Source: Ereboglobus luteus (GTDB lineage Bacteria > Verrucomicrobiota > Verrucomicrobiia > Opitutales > Opitutaceae). From it: DNA of 64,000 nucleotides. The notes beneath the pieces were generated by a model that was not told the origin of the DNA, did not search any database, and saw only the letters and a list, made by a program, of their open reading frames with translations. Both the position numbers and the translations under genes were made by a program. Shown here one piece after another: positions 42,201-52,200 of this stretch (positions are counted from its first letter, which is position 1; every line of letters begins with the position of its first letter). The stretch covers positions 2,894,501-2,958,500 of the forward strand of contig NZ_CP023004.1 in the NCBI RefSeq assembly GCF_003096195.1. Reading direction: 5' to 3'.

Positions 42201-44267
42201 ATGGATCATCCCTTTCTCGACGCCCGTTTTGAAATACCCTGGTCGCGGCTTACGCCTGATCGCGTCAAGGCCGACATCACCAAGGCCATCGCCGACGCGA
42301 AGGCGCAAGTCGACGCCATCGCCGTGCTGCCGCTTGGATCGCTCACTTACGAAAACACGTTTGCCGCGCTCGAGCGCGTGACGGAACACTTCAGGGGCGT
42401 TTGGAATCGCGTCGAGCATCTGAAGTCCGTCGCGGACTCGCCCGCGGTGCGCGCGGCCTACAACGAAATGCAGCCCGCCGTCACCGCGTTTGTCGCGAGC
42501 ATTCCACTCAACGCGGAATTATGGAAGCGGCTGAAAACGTATTCAGAATCCGGGGACGCGAAGGGCGCGGCGCGCAAGCCGGTCGAGCTTCGCCTCATCA
42601 GCGAAACGCTCGCGGAGTTTCGCCAGCAGGGCGCGGATTTGCCGCCGGAGAAACGCGCGCGCATGGCCGAGCTTGAAAAGGAGCTCGCGCAACTCACGCA
42701 GAAATTTTCCGAAAACGTGCTAGACGCAACCAATGCCTACGAGCTCGTGATTACCGACGAGTCGCGTCTGGCCGGGCTGCCGGAGCGCGCCAAAAACGCC
42801 GCGCGCGCCAACGCCGAATCGAAGGGACTCTCCACGCCCGAAAAGCCCGCGTGGCGTTTCACCTTGCACGCGCCGTCGCTCAATCCCGTGCTCACCTACG
42901 CGGACGATGCAAGTTTGCGCCGCGAGCTGTTCGAGGCGTCCAACGCCGTCGGCGCGCAGGCGCCATCCGACAACACGCCGCTCATTCCGCGCATCCTCGC
43001 GTTGCGCGCCGAGAAGGCCGCGCTGCTCGGCAAGGCGCATTTTCCGGACATGATTCTCGAGCGCCGCATGGCGAAATCCGGCGCGCGCGCGATCGCGTTC
43101 GTCAACGACCTGCAGCGCCGCACCAAGCCCGCCTTCGATCGCGAGTGCGGCGAATTGGAGGCGTTTGCGGGAAGGAAGGGCGAGCACCTCGCGCCGTGGG
43201 ACATCAGTTATTACGCGGAAAAAATGCGCAAGAAACTCCACGATTTCGACGAGGAGGCGCTGCGCCCGTATTTCCCGGCGGATCGCGTGTTCGCGGGGCT
43301 GTTTGAAGTGTGCAATCGCATTTACGGCATCACCGTCAAGGAGCGCGAAACCGGCACGGGATCGGGCAAGGTCGAGGTGTGGCATCCCGACGTGAAGTTT
43401 TACGAGATGTATGACGCAAACGGCACGCATCTCGGCTCGTTCTACTCCGACTGGTATCCGCGCGAGTCGAAACGCTCGGGCGCGTGGATGGACGCGTTCG
43501 TCACCGGCGGGCCGCGCGCGGACGGTTCATGGGCGCCGCACCTCGGGCTGATTTGCGGCAACATGACGCCGCCCGTCGACGGCAAACCCGCGCTGCTCGA
43601 CCATAGCGAAGTCGAGACGATTTTCCACGAGTTCGGGCACCTGATGCATCACTTGTTTGGGGCTGTTCCCGTGAAATCGCTCAACGGCACCAACGTCGCG
43701 TGGGACTTCGTCGAACTGCCCTCGCAGATCATGGAAAACTGGACGTGGGAGCGCGAGGGTTTGGATTTGTTTGCGCGCCATTACGAGACGGGCGAAAAAA
43801 TCCCGGACGAACTTTTCCGCCGCATGATTGCCGCGCGCAATTTCCGCTCGGCGTGCGGGCAGATGCGCCAGCTTTCGTTTGGCACGATGGATTTGCTGCT
43901 GCACATCAGCGCGGGCGAGTTCAAGCGCGAGCCCGACGTAGAGCCGGGCATCCGCCGCCTGATCACCGACTGCCTGATTCCGACCAACCCGCCCGCGCGC
44001 ACGAACGTGAACCGTTTTCACCATTTGTTTTCGAGCCCGGTCGGTTACGCGTCGGGGTATTATTCCTACAAATGGGCCGAGGTGCTCGACGCGGACGCGT
44101 TCACACGATTCCAGCGCGAGGGCATTTTTAACGCGGCAACGGGAAAGGCGTTTCGCGACACGGTTTTGAGCAAGGGCAACAGCGAGGACGCCGACAAACT
44201 CTACCGCGATTTCATGGGCCGCGACCCAAGCATCGACGCGCTGATGAAACGCAACGGGCTGGCGTAA
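42201..44267 (+). CDS. M3-family oligopeptidase (OpdA/Dcp-like)
   Basis: The 688-residue zinc peptidase has HEFGH at residues 476-480 within [13 protein letters not shown] and the long helical N-terminal part of the M3A family (oligopeptidase A). It degrades short peptides in the cytosol, including cleaved signal peptides. The second ATG (42201) is chosen because GGAGGG lies four bases upstream, partly inside the codons after the first ATG (42189). It has no signal peptide. It is followed by a 10-bp-period repeat. Confidence 0.9.
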   Translation: MDHPFLDARFEIPWSRLTPDRVKADITKAIADAKAQVDAIAVLPLGSLTYENTFAALERVTEHFRGVWNRVEHLKSVADSPAVRAAYNEMQPAVTAFVASIPLNAELWKRLKTYSESGDAKGAARKPVELRLISETLAEFRQQGADLPPEKRARMAELEKELAQLTQKFSENVLDATNAYELVITDESRLAGLPERAKNAARANAESKGLSTPEKPAWRFTLHAPSLNPVLTYADDASLRRELFEASNAVGAQAPSDNTPLIPRILALRAEKAALLGKAHFPDMILERRMAKSGARAIAFVNDLQRRTKPAFDRECGELEAFAGRKGEHLAPWDISYYAEKMRKKLHDFDEEALRPYFPADRVFAGLFEVCNRIYGITVKERETGTGSGKVEVWHPDVKFYEMYDANGTHLGSFYSDWYPRESKRSGAWMDAFVTGGPRADGSWAPHLGLICGNMTPPVDGKPALLDHSEVETIFHEFGHLMHHLFGAVPVKSLNGTNVAWDFVELPSQIMENWTWEREGLDLFARHYETGEKIPDELFRRMIAARNFRSACGQMRQLSFGTMDLLLHISAGEFKREPDVEPGIRRLITDCLIPTNPPARTNVNRFHHLFSSPVGYASGYYSYKWAEVLDADAFTRFQREGIFNAATGKAFRDTVLSKGNSEDADKLYRDFMGRDPSIDALMKRNGLA

Positions 44268-44280
44268 GGCGACTTCCGAT

Positions 44281-44334
44281 TCGACTTAAGTCGACCTGTG
44301 TCGATTTAAATCGATCCAAGTCGAATTAAGCCGA
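44281..44334. repeat. Tandem 10-bp repeat with core TCGANTTAAG
   Basis: Five consecutive 10-bp units start at 44281, 44291, 44301, 44311 and 44321 (TCGACTTAAG, TCGACCTGTG, TCGATTTAAA, TCGATCCAAG, TCGAATTAAG), then CCGA begins a sixth. The period matches one DNA turn. It lies 13 bp after the M3 stop. The same family occurs at 63090-63119. Confidence 0.85.
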
Positions 44335-44410
44335 ACGAGATGGAAATGTGGCAGCCTTTGATTGACATTGAAACCCAATCTCATCTTAGTCGTGGTTTAT
44401 TTTTCTCTAA

Positions 44411-44701
44411 ATGACGACACAACCGCATCAACGCACGCATGGCCACGGCGCACCGCAGCGCATGAAGCTTACCGAGCTTCCGACGGGGGCGTCGGGGCGC
44501 GTGTGCGAGTTGTCCGGGAAAGTCGAGGTGTGCCAGCGGTTGCGCGAGATGGGGTTTTGCGAATCGGCGGTCGTCGATAAGATTTCCGGGCGGCACACGC
44601 TTCTCTGCCAACTTTGCGGCGTGCGCGTGGCGCTCAGCTCGGTTGCGGCGCAGCATATCGTCGTCGAACCAATCCGCGGCGCGGCGGGGCGCGCGGCGTG
44701 A
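44411..44701 (+). CDS. feoA: FeoA-domain protein, first copy
   Basis: This 96-residue protein has an SH3-like FeoA fold (MKLTELPTGASGRVCEL, then RLREMGFCESAVV). FeoA is a small cytosolic partner of the FeoB ferrous-iron transporter. An in-frame ATG at 44462 would remove a 17-residue His-containing N-terminus (MTTQPHQRTHGHGAPQR), so either start is possible. It is the first of two feoA genes and precedes feoB by about 580 bp. Confidence 0.85.
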   Translation: MTTQPHQRTHGHGAPQRMKLTELPTGASGRVCELSGKVEVCQRLREMGFCESAVVDKISGRHTLLCQLCGVRVALSSVAAQHIVVEPIRGAAGRAA

Positions 44702-44747
44702 GGTTTCTGCAATCCTTTTTAACCGCAGATGAACGCAGATCAGAATA

Positions 44748-44818
44748 GCCGCAAAAAAGCGCAAGAGACGCAAAAAGGAAAAACTCCGCTTTTTGCGACT
44801 TCTGCGCCTCTTTGCGGC
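44748..44818. repeat. Imperfect inverted repeat between the two feoA genes
   Basis: The 30-bp arms at 44748-44777 and 44789-44818 match with several mismatches and an 11-bp spacer; their ends (GCCGCAAA and AGTCGC/CAAAAAG parts) pair well. Just upstream is a CCGCAGATGAACGCAGAT element (about 44722-44740), related to CCGCGAATGGACGCGAATG after feoB at 47502. It is probably a mobile or structural intergenic repeat. Confidence 0.6.
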
Positions 44819-44881
44819 CATTCCTTCCGGTCGCGACTGCGCCTCACCACTTCCTTCCGCGGTTAAGTTTTTCCCTTTTTC

Positions 44882-45121
44882 ATGCCAAACATCCGCAAAC
44901 TTTCCGAGCTCACCATCGGCGCGATGGCTGTCGTGCGCGAAATGCCGAAGACCGGCACGGCTTCGCTGCGTCTGCGCGAAATGGGATTGTTACCCGGCGC
45001 AAAAATCACGTTCATGCGTGCCGCTCCGCTCGGCGATCCGCTCGAAATAAAAGTGCGCGGTTACAATCTCTCGTTGCGCAAAAGCGAGGCCGAGCTCGTG
45101 ATTGTGGAGGCGACGGAATGA
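44882..45121 (+). CDS. feoA: FeoA-domain protein, second copy
   Basis: A 79-residue FeoA protein with LSELTIGAMAVVREM and SLRLREMGLLPGAKI, the standard size for the family. It is only weakly similar to the first copy and should fold the same way. It lies between two long inverted repeats. Paired FeoA proteins acting on one FeoB are known in several phyla; here both probably modulate the FeoB downstream. Confidence 0.9.
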   Translation: MPNIRKLSELTIGAMAVVREMPKTGTASLRLREMGLLPGAKITFMRAAPLGDPLEIKVRGYNLSLRKSEAELVIVEATE

Positions 45122-45131
45122 GAGCGCGTGA

Positions 45132-45263
45132 GCAAGGAGCGGCGGCGTCCCGCCGCCGAATGGGTGCATCATGCATGCCGGTATTTTTACGCTGCAACCT
45201 ATTGGATTACACTTTTCAGCGAGGCTTCACCTCGTCCGGCGGCGAGACGCCGCCGCTCCTTGC
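45132..45263. repeat. Long inverted repeat pair between feoA and feoB
   Basis: The 26-bp arms at 45132-45157 and 45238-45263 are complementary with one mismatch, with an 80-bp spacer. Each arm is itself near-palindromic around GGCGGCG/CGCCGCC. It begins 11 bp after the feoA stop and ends 15 bp before the likely feoB start, so it fills the whole leader of feoB. Confidence 0.85.
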
Positions 45264-45278
45264 GCACGCGCGCCTCGA

Positions 45279-47501
45279 ATGACCATGAGTGTTAATCACA
45301 CCAAATCTTCTCCTCCTTCCGCGCATTCGCGTCCGCTTGTTTACGCGCTCGTGGGCAATCCGAATTGCGGCAAGAGCACGCTGTTCAACGCGCTCACCGG
45401 CTTGAAGCAGAAGGTCGGAAACTATCCCGGCGTCACAGTTGAGAAAAAGGTTGGCGCCGCGTATTCGCAGCACGGGCATCCGATCACACTCATCGATTTG
45501 CCGGGCGCGTATTCGCTCGCGGCACGCTCGCCCGACGAGGCGGTGACGCGCGACGTGCTTCTTGGCCGCCGCGCCGACACGCCGCAGCCCGACCGGATTT
45601 TGTGCGTCGTCGACGCGGCTAACTTGGAGCGAAATCTTTACCTCGTGCACCAGGTGCTCGATCTCGGGCGGCCCGTGATTCTCGTGCTCAACATGATGGA
45701 TCTCGCGGAGCAGGCGGGGATCAATATTCGCGTGGCGCGCCTGGAAAAACTGCTTGGCATTCCCGTGATCGCCTGCGAGGCGGCCAATGGAAAGGGCATC
45801 GTCGATATCAAGCTCGCGATGAGCCGCGCCGATCTGCCGTTGTCGCGCCATGCGTGGGATGTGCCCGCGGCGATCGCGCCGGCGGTCGCGGAGTTGCAAT
45901 CGTCGCTCGTCGCCAACGACGGCAAGGCGCCGCTCATCGCGCGCGCGGAGGCGTTGCTGCTGCTCACCGACCAGGACGCGATGCGCGTGGCCGGATCGAC
46001 TCCGCTGAGCGCGCGCACGCACTCGATTCTTGAGCATTGGAAAAAGCGCTGGGACGCCGGGGGGATGGACTGGTCGGGCGCGCTCGTGAACAGCCGCTAC
46101 GACGCGATCTCCGCGATTTGCGCGGGCATCGTTGAGCAAAAGGAAAACGCGCGCACCGGTCCGTCGCGCAGCGACAAAATCGACGCGGTGGTGACGCATC
46201 CGGTGTGGGGCTGGCTCGTGCTCGGCGCGCTCATGACGGTGTTGTTCCTGAGCATCTTCACGTTTGCCGGATATCCGATGGAGCTGATCGAGAGCTGGTT
46301 CGACGGGCTGGCGGGCCGGGTGAAGGAATCGATGGCGCCGGGCGATTTGCGCGACTTGATCACCGACGGCGCGATCACGGGCGTGGGCGGCGTGGTGGTG
46401 TTTTTGCCGCAGATATTGATTTTGTTTTTCTTCATCGGCCTGCTCGAAAGCACGGGCTACATGGCGCGCGCGGCGTTTATCATGGACCGGGTGATGAGTT
46501 TTGTGGGACTGAACGGAAAGGCGTTCATACCGCTGCTCAGCGCGCACGCGTGCGCGATTCCCGGCATCATGGCCGCGCGCACAATCGAGAGCCCGCGCGA
46601 CCGGCTCGTCACAATTTTGATCGCGCCGTTCATGAGCTGCTCGGCGCGCCTGCCGGTTTATTTCCTGATGATCGCGACAATCGTGCCGGGCGGCGAGGCG
46701 TCTCTGGCCATGAAAGTCGGCCTGATGATGCTCATGTATATGCTCGGGCCCGTGGGCGCGTTTGGCTTTGCGTGGCTGTTCAAGCGCACGCTGCTCAAGA
46801 GCGAGCCGCCGGTGCTGATCATGGAGCTGCCGCCGTATCGCCTGCCGCGCATTCGCGACGTGCTGCTGCACATGTTCGAGCGCGCGTGGATGTTTTTGAA
46901 ACGCGCGGGCACGGTGATTCTGGGGATTTCGATCGTGCTGTGGTTTTTGTCGGCGTATCCGAAGATGGATGTGGCGGAAGAAGCGAGCCAGAGACCAGAG
47001 GCCAGAGGCCAGACGGAGATGGTGGCGGCGAACGCGGAGGCGGTTGTTGTTACCGAGAATGGCGGAAATGAAAGCGAGCAACTGCGGCATAGTTTCGCGG
47101 GCATGGCGGGGCGCGCGATCGAGCCGGTTATCAAGCCGCTCGGTTTCAACTGGGAAATCGGTATCGGGCTGATCGGTTCGCTGGCGGCGCGCGAGATGTT
47201 TGTCTCGACGATGAAGGTGGTCTACAACGTGGAGAGCGAGGGCGATGACGACGTGGTGCCGTTGCGCGACGCGCTGGCGAAGGCCACGTGGCCCGACGGA
47301 CGTCCGCTGTTCACGCCGCTGGTGTGTCTGACGCTGATGATATTTTATGTTTTCGCGATGCAATGCCTGGCGACGCTCGCCGTGGTGAGGCGCGAGACCA
47401 ACTCGCTTCGCTGGCCGCTGTTCCAGCTCGGTTACATGACAGGCACCGCGTGGGTGGTGTGTTTCACGGTTTACCAAGTGGGAACGCTGCTCGGATTTTA
47501 A
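45279..47501 (+). CDS. feoB: FeoB ferrous-iron transporter
   Basis: The protein of about 740 residues has an N-terminal G domain (G1 GNPNCGKST near 25, G3 DLPGAYS near 73, G4 NMMD near 138) followed by the FeoB membrane domain with its two Gate regions. It imports ferrous iron across the inner membrane. The frame is open upstream to 45171, but that part is the translated inverted repeat; ATG 45279 (or 45285) is the likely start. At 46985-47020 a tandem CCAGAGG-type repeat is translated in frame in a loop between membrane segments (SQRPEARGQTEM), another repeat-derived insertion in a coding region. Confidence 0.93.
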   Translation: MTMSVNHTKSSPPSAHSRPLVYALVGNPNCGKSTLFNALTGLKQKVGNYPGVTVEKKVGAAYSQHGHPITLIDLPGAYSLAARSPDEAVTRDVLLGRRADTPQPDRILCVVDAANLERNLYLVHQVLDLGRPVILVLNMMDLAEQAGINIRVARLEKLLGIPVIACEAANGKGIVDIKLAMSRADLPLSRHAWDVPAAIAPAVAELQSSLVANDGKAPLIARAEALLLLTDQDAMRVAGSTPLSARTHSILEHWKKRWDAGGMDWSGALVNSRYDAISAICAGIVEQKENARTGPSRSDKIDAVVTHPVWGWLVLGALMTVLFLSIFTFAGYPMELIESWFDGLAGRVKESMAPGDLRDLITDGAITGVGGVVVFLPQILILFFFIGLLESTGYMARAAFIMDRVMSFVGLNGKAFIPLLSAHACAIPGIMAARTIESPRDRLVTILIAPFMSCSARLPVYFLMIATIVPGGEASLAMKVGLMMLMYMLGPVGAFGFAWLFKRTLLKSEPPVLIMELPPYRLPRIRDVLLHMFERAWMFLKRAGTVILGISIVLWFLSAYPKMDVAEEASQRPEARGQTEMVAANAEAVVVTENGGNESEQLRHSFAGMAGRAIEPVIKPLGFNWEIGIGLIGSLAAREMFVSTMKVVYNVESEGDDDVVPLRDALAKATWPDGRPLFTPLVCLTLMIFYVFAMQCLATLAVVRRETNSLRWPLFQLGYMTGTAWVVCFTVYQVGTLLGF

Positions 47502-47549
47502 CCGCGAATGGACGCGAATGAACACGAATAAAAACAGGAGACGGCGCTC

Positions 47550-47629
47550 GCAAGGTAGCACAGACATTCTTGTCTGTGCTGAGCGGCGCACGATTCACGG
47601 CACAGACAGGAATGTCTGTGCTACCTTGC
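47550..47629. repeat. Long inverted repeat pair after feoB
   Basis: The 30-bp arms at 47550-47579 and 47600-47629 are complementary with one mismatch, with a 20-bp spacer. Its core GCACAGACA/TGTCTGTGC is unrelated to the other repeats in the window. It ends directly before the ATG of the small FeoB-associated gene. Confidence 0.85.
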
Positions 47630-47630
47630 C

Positions 47631-47786
47631 ATGAACGCGACATTTCAGACCGTGACGGCGTTGGTGATCGTCGGGATCGCCGCGACATGGCTTGTGTGGC
47701 GTGCGTGGAGCAAGCGCAAGAAACCCGGCTGCGGCGACAACTGCGCGTGCCCGGCGGACGAGTTTAAGAAGAGGCTCAAACGATAG
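47631..47786 (+). CDS. FeoB-associated Cys-rich membrane protein
   Basis: A 51-residue protein that begins MNATFQTVTALVIVGIAATW, a single membrane segment. A short cytosolic tail with CGDNCAC follows. Size, N-terminal helix and Cys-rich tail fit the FeoB-associated small membrane proteins that accompany FeoB in many bacteria. The tail may bind iron or help FeoB assembly. It starts one base after a long inverted repeat and ends 43 bp before the permease gene. Confidence 0.75.
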   Translation: MNATFQTVTALVIVGIAATWLVWRAWSKRKKPGCGDNCACPADEFKKRLKR

Positions 47787-47829
47787 GGCGGAGCCTCCAT
47801 CAAAGGCGCTGGGTGTTTTGTGAACGGGA

Positions 47830-48990
47830 ATGACGGCTTGCATCGGGCGGGTTGTGATTTTTTATCAGCGAGTCTTGAAAACGATCGACCGGCATATTTT
47901 GCGCGAATGGTTGGGCTTCCTGCTCATCGTGGTGTTGGCCACGCTGGGGATGTTGCTCGTCCAGTGCATGATTCAGGACTTCGGCGATTTGCGAAACAAG
48001 GGTGCGAATGTCGTGGACATGGGGCAGTATTTCGCGGTCAGGGTGCCGAGTTTTTTGTCATTTGTGCTGCCGATCATCCTGCTCGTGTCGCTGCTGTATG
48101 TGCTGGGACGGCTCCATCGCGGAAACGAAATCACGGCGATGCGCGCGGCGGGGCTGAGCTACGGGCAAATAACGCGGAGCATTTGGGTCGTGGGCGTGCT
48201 GATGTGCGGCGTGATGTGGTGGCTCAATGCGAGCATCGTGCCCTGGTCGGTGGAGAAATCGCTGACAATGTTGCAGGAACTTGGTTTTCGCAACGAGGCG
48301 AAGGCCGCGGCCGACGCGGGTTCGATCGGGGTGACGCGCACGGTGACGTTCGACAACGACCGCGAGGGACGCCTCTGGTTTATGAATCGTTACAGCCGCT
48401 ACGCGCAGCGCGGTTACGGCGTGACGGTGTCCGAGTTCACCGTGCGGAGACAGGAAAAGCTGCGCATCTACGCAAAGGAGGCCCATCTCGACAAGGAGCT
48501 CGGCTGCTGGGTGTTTCACAATGGGCGCGAGACTTTGTTTGATCCCGAAAACGGCGCGGTGACGGGCTCCGCGCCTTTCGACGAGAAGGCGGTTTTATAT
48601 TACAAGGAGGACCCTGAGTTGATGCTGAGTTTCGACGTGAAACCGAAGGACCTGTCGTTTTTCCGGCTCAGGCAGATCATGGATTATTTCGAGGTGCTGG
48701 AGAGCCCGAAGCTCAAGATTTACGCGATGCGCTACTACGGGATTCTGGCGGGAACATTTGCGCCGCTGATTGTGATTTTGATCGCGATCCCTTTTGCCAT
48801 CACTGGCGTGCGCGTGAACCCGGCGGTCGGCGTGTCGAAATCGCTCGGTTTGTTTGCGATTTATTTTGCGCTGGAAAAAGTGGCCGAGTCGATGGGGTCG
48901 CAGGGCATATTGTCGCCTGTTGTCGCTGCATGCCTGCCGGGCGCTGCGTTGCTGCTCATCGGCGGTTGGTTTTACGCGCGGATGCGCTGA
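47830..48990 (+). CDS. LptF/LptG-family permease
   Basis: This 386-residue protein has three N-terminal membrane segments, a periplasmic beta domain (about 155-270) and three C-terminal segments, the layout of YjgP/YjgQ (LptF/LptG). With LptB and LptC they form the inner-membrane transporter that lifts lipopolysaccharide toward the outer membrane. The sequence RQIMDYFEVL before the C-terminal helices is typical. Whether it is LptF or LptG cannot be told here; its partner is not in the window. Confidence 0.82.
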   Translation: MTACIGRVVIFYQRVLKTIDRHILREWLGFLLIVVLATLGMLLVQCMIQDFGDLRNKGANVVDMGQYFAVRVPSFLSFVLPIILLVSLLYVLGRLHRGNEITAMRAAGLSYGQITRSIWVVGVLMCGVMWWLNASIVPWSVEKSLTMLQELGFRNEAKAAADAGSIGVTRTVTFDNDREGRLWFMNRYSRYAQRGYGVTVSEFTVRRQEKLRIYAKEAHLDKELGCWVFHNGRETLFDPENGAVTGSAPFDEKAVLYYKEDPELMLSFDVKPKDLSFFRLRQIMDYFEVLESPKLKIYAMRYYGILAGTFAPLIVILIAIPFAITGVRVNPAVGVSKSLGLFAIYFALEKVAESMGSQGILSPVVAACLPGAALLLIGGWFYARMR

Positions 48991-49196
48991 TGTGATAAAC
49001 CGCGTTGAGGGGATGCCGGAGAAACAGTCTGTTTTCAGTTTTTAAACGCGACTGATTTCATAGGGCGTGCAGCCTATTGGGAGCCACTGAAGCGAATGAC
49101 ATTTGGGGCAATATCCGTGGCGTTATGGACAACGGTTTTTTGCCTGATAATGCTGTTTGCGTGTTCGCTCGGGTGGTGAAATGTCTCTGGCTCGGG

Positions 49197-49232
49197 ATAA
49201 AAAAATCGGACGAAGCCGACTGCTTCGTCCGA
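49197..49232 (-). terminator. Terminator of the GH106 gene
   Basis: A perfect 12-bp stem (49204-49215 with 49221-49232) and a 5-nt loop lie 27 bp after the GH106 stop. On the minus strand the stem runs into TTTTTTAT, as in a rho-independent terminator. The preceding 200 bp after the permease gene show nothing else recognisable. Confidence 0.85.
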
Positions 49233-49258
49233 TGGAAGAGGGTGAATTAACGGGATGC

Positions 49259-52200
49259 TTACTTTTCCTCGACGAGTTTTGAGAACGCGAGTTTTGCCGT
49301 GCCGATCAGGCCGGAGGGCAGGGGGCCGTGAGCCCAGTGAATCGAGTTGGCCGGCTTGGTCTTCTTGGGATCGGGAAAGTGGACGTCCATTGTGTTCGCC
49401 CAGGTGAGGCGCTCGGATTCCGGCAGGGTGGCGTCATGCAGGCAGCGGTTCACCCATGTGTTGGCCACGGCGATTTGCAGGGTGTTTTTGCCGGGGCGCA
49501 CGGCGTCGGTGATGTCGAGCCGGTAGGGCGGGCGCCAGAGCGTGCCGGCGAGTTTTCCGTTCACCGTGACTTGCGCGACTTCGCAGACTTGGTCGATTTC
49601 AAGATACACTCGCTGGCCCGCGGCGGTTTCGTTTTTGTCGAGCGTGATCTCCTTCACATACGTCGCGACGCCGGAGTAGTGCTTGATTCCGGGCTCTTTT
49701 GACTCCGTCCACGAGGTGAGTGTGTCGAAGCGTTGCGGTCCGGCGGGCGCGCCCCATTTGGCGTCGAATGTAACTGTCCACGGGCCGGCGAGCGTTTTGG
49801 GCGCGGGGATTTTTTCGGCTGCGAGCGAGCGTGTTTGGCCGTCGGTTTTCTTGATTTCAACTTTTCCGGGCGTGAAAAATTCCGCGCCCATTTTGCCCTT
49901 GGTTGTCACGTAGAGGCGCGGCGATTTTTGCTTCGATTCTGAATTGTCGCATTCGGGGGACGGTGTTTGGGCGCGCGCGTCGGAGGCGATTTTTTTGGCG
50001 TCGAATGTCGTGTCATGCACGGAGAATCCCGCCACCTTGCCCTTGAACGAACCTTGGAGGCTCGCGGGCGGGTGGACAACGCGGCCGGAGGCGGAGCCGG
50101 TGGCGATTTGTTTGCCGTTGAGGTAGAGCGTGGGGACGTTGTTTTTGTAGGCGAGGGCGATGCGCGCGTTTTCGGGCACGGGGTTGTTCCAGACGAGCAC
50201 GCTGTTGCGGAAACTGGTGCCGTGCTCGAACACGGCGATGGAATTGCGGCCCACGCTCAGGCCGGCGCAGGCATGGTTTTTGTCGCCGACTTTTTTGTGC
50301 ATTTCCTCGGGGATGAGGACGACGTTTTCTTTTGCCAGCGATACGATGCCCTTGGTGCTTTGCGCGGTGACGGGGCGGTCGGCGGCGGGCGTGACGGTTA
50401 TGAAAACAGTGAAATCTTTCGTGATGATTTTGTTGTCAACCGGAAGCGGTGGCACGACGGGGAACACCGGCTGGCCGTTCACGGTCACGCTCGACGCGGT
50501 TTGCGAGCGCGGCGCGTTTTTGCCGCCGAACACAACAAAGACGCCTTCGAGGGGCGCGAGCGAGAGGGGGATGCGCGTGCGGCCATCGGCTTCGTCGAGC
50601 ACGGGCGCGGGTGTGATCTCGCCGGTTTCGGGGTGCCAGATCGAGACGGTTTTGCCGGTGACGTCGAAGGACATGATTCCCGAGCGCGGCGCGGCGGAAT
50701 CCTTGTTGGCGACGTGGAACCATTCGGAGCCGTCGATGTGCTCGCGGTGGGTCCAGGCGATGTCGTTGGGATCGGACAAATCATTGAGCCTGCATGTGAA
50801 CAGTTCGCGGAGGCCGAGGGCGGCGATGGCCTCGTCGGGCGTGTGGCCGGCATAGAACACGCCCTTGCCGATTTTGCGAGCGGACTTGGAGCCGTCGCCG
50901 AAAAGTTCCGCGACGAGTTTTCGCCAGCTGGCGTCGGCTTTCGCGCCGCCGCGCAGGGTCGGGTTGAAGGAGGGCTTTTTTTCGGCGGATACGCGCGCGC
51001 CCGCCTCGACGAGAGCTTTTAGTTTTTCGAGTGTTTCGGGGAGCAGCGTGGTGTCCTTGGAGACGACCATGAGCTCGTAGTTCATGCGGCCGGGGCTGAC
51101 GAGGCGTCCGTTTTCAACGCGGAGAAAGTTGCGCACGGCGTCGCCGTCGGCGATGTCGTATTGCTGGCTGGATCGGAGCGGAAGGTAGGCGCTTCCCGAG
51201 GGGATTTGGTCGCTGTAAAAGTAGAGGACGCGGTTGGCGGGCTTGCCTTGCTGGAGCATGTATTGCGTGCGCGAGATGTAGGTGAACCACGGCTTGGAAA
51301 ACGGCCACCAGGTGAGCTTGCGATTTTGGGCGGTGCCGTAGGGATTCATTTGCCAGCCGGGGGAGCGTTCGTCGGGCTGATGCGCGAAGGTGTGAAAAAC
51401 GAGGAGGTTCGCGCCGTCGAAAAAGCTGCTGTCCACCGTTCCCTTGAGGCTCCAGGGGGAATGCGCCCAGTTGCCGCGCCTTCCGGTGATCGTCTCGATG
51501 GCGACGTGGCGCTTGCCATAAAAATGCGAGGCGCTGGCGGCCTCGGCGCGCCGCGATATCTGTGTGGCGCCTGCGCCGCCGAACCCGAGGCCGGAGCCGG
51601 AACCGGCGATGGCGCCGGAGATGCGAATGCCGTCGATGAGGCCCGGCGCGGCGCGTGGCGGCTGCCAGAGGGTTCCCATCGGGACGTCTGAGGCGCGGTA
51701 GCCGCCGAGCGGGTTGCGCGCGAAGCTCTCAACGAGGTCCTGCGCCTCGTAACGCAGGCCGGCGGCGTGGATGCGCGCGGCCATTGTCTCGTAGAAGTTT
51801 TTTGCGATGAGGGCGGCGAAGGTTTGGCGGAGGTCGCGAAGGAAGTTTTCCGTCGCGGTGATATTTTCAATGCACTCGCCTGCGTAAACGGCCAGCCACG
51901 GCAGGATGTCGTAGCCGTTTTGCTCGCGGAAATAGCGCTCGAAATTTTGCGTCCAGTTTTGGTGCCCCGCCTCCCATGAGTCGGTTTCGATGACTGAAAA
52001 TGTTTTCCCTGCGAGCGGGCCGGCGGCATCGAGCATTTTTTTCGGATAACCGTCGAAGTGCTGGTTGACGAAGGCGGGCTCGAACTTGTCCACCTCGAGG
52101 CCGCGGCCCTCGGCGGTCGCGGGATAAGTGGTCTTGCCCGTGGTGGTGTAGCCGACGCGCATGACAACCCACTCGCCGTCGGGCACGCGCCAGCGGAGGG

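Noticed and set aside
44281-44334. CRISPR array
   Set aside because: The 10-bp units are directly adjacent with no spacers, and there are no cas genes.
45216-47591. 791-codon minus-strand frame opposite feoB
   Set aside because: Arg/His/Gln-rich shadow translation; FeoB on the other strand has all its motifs.
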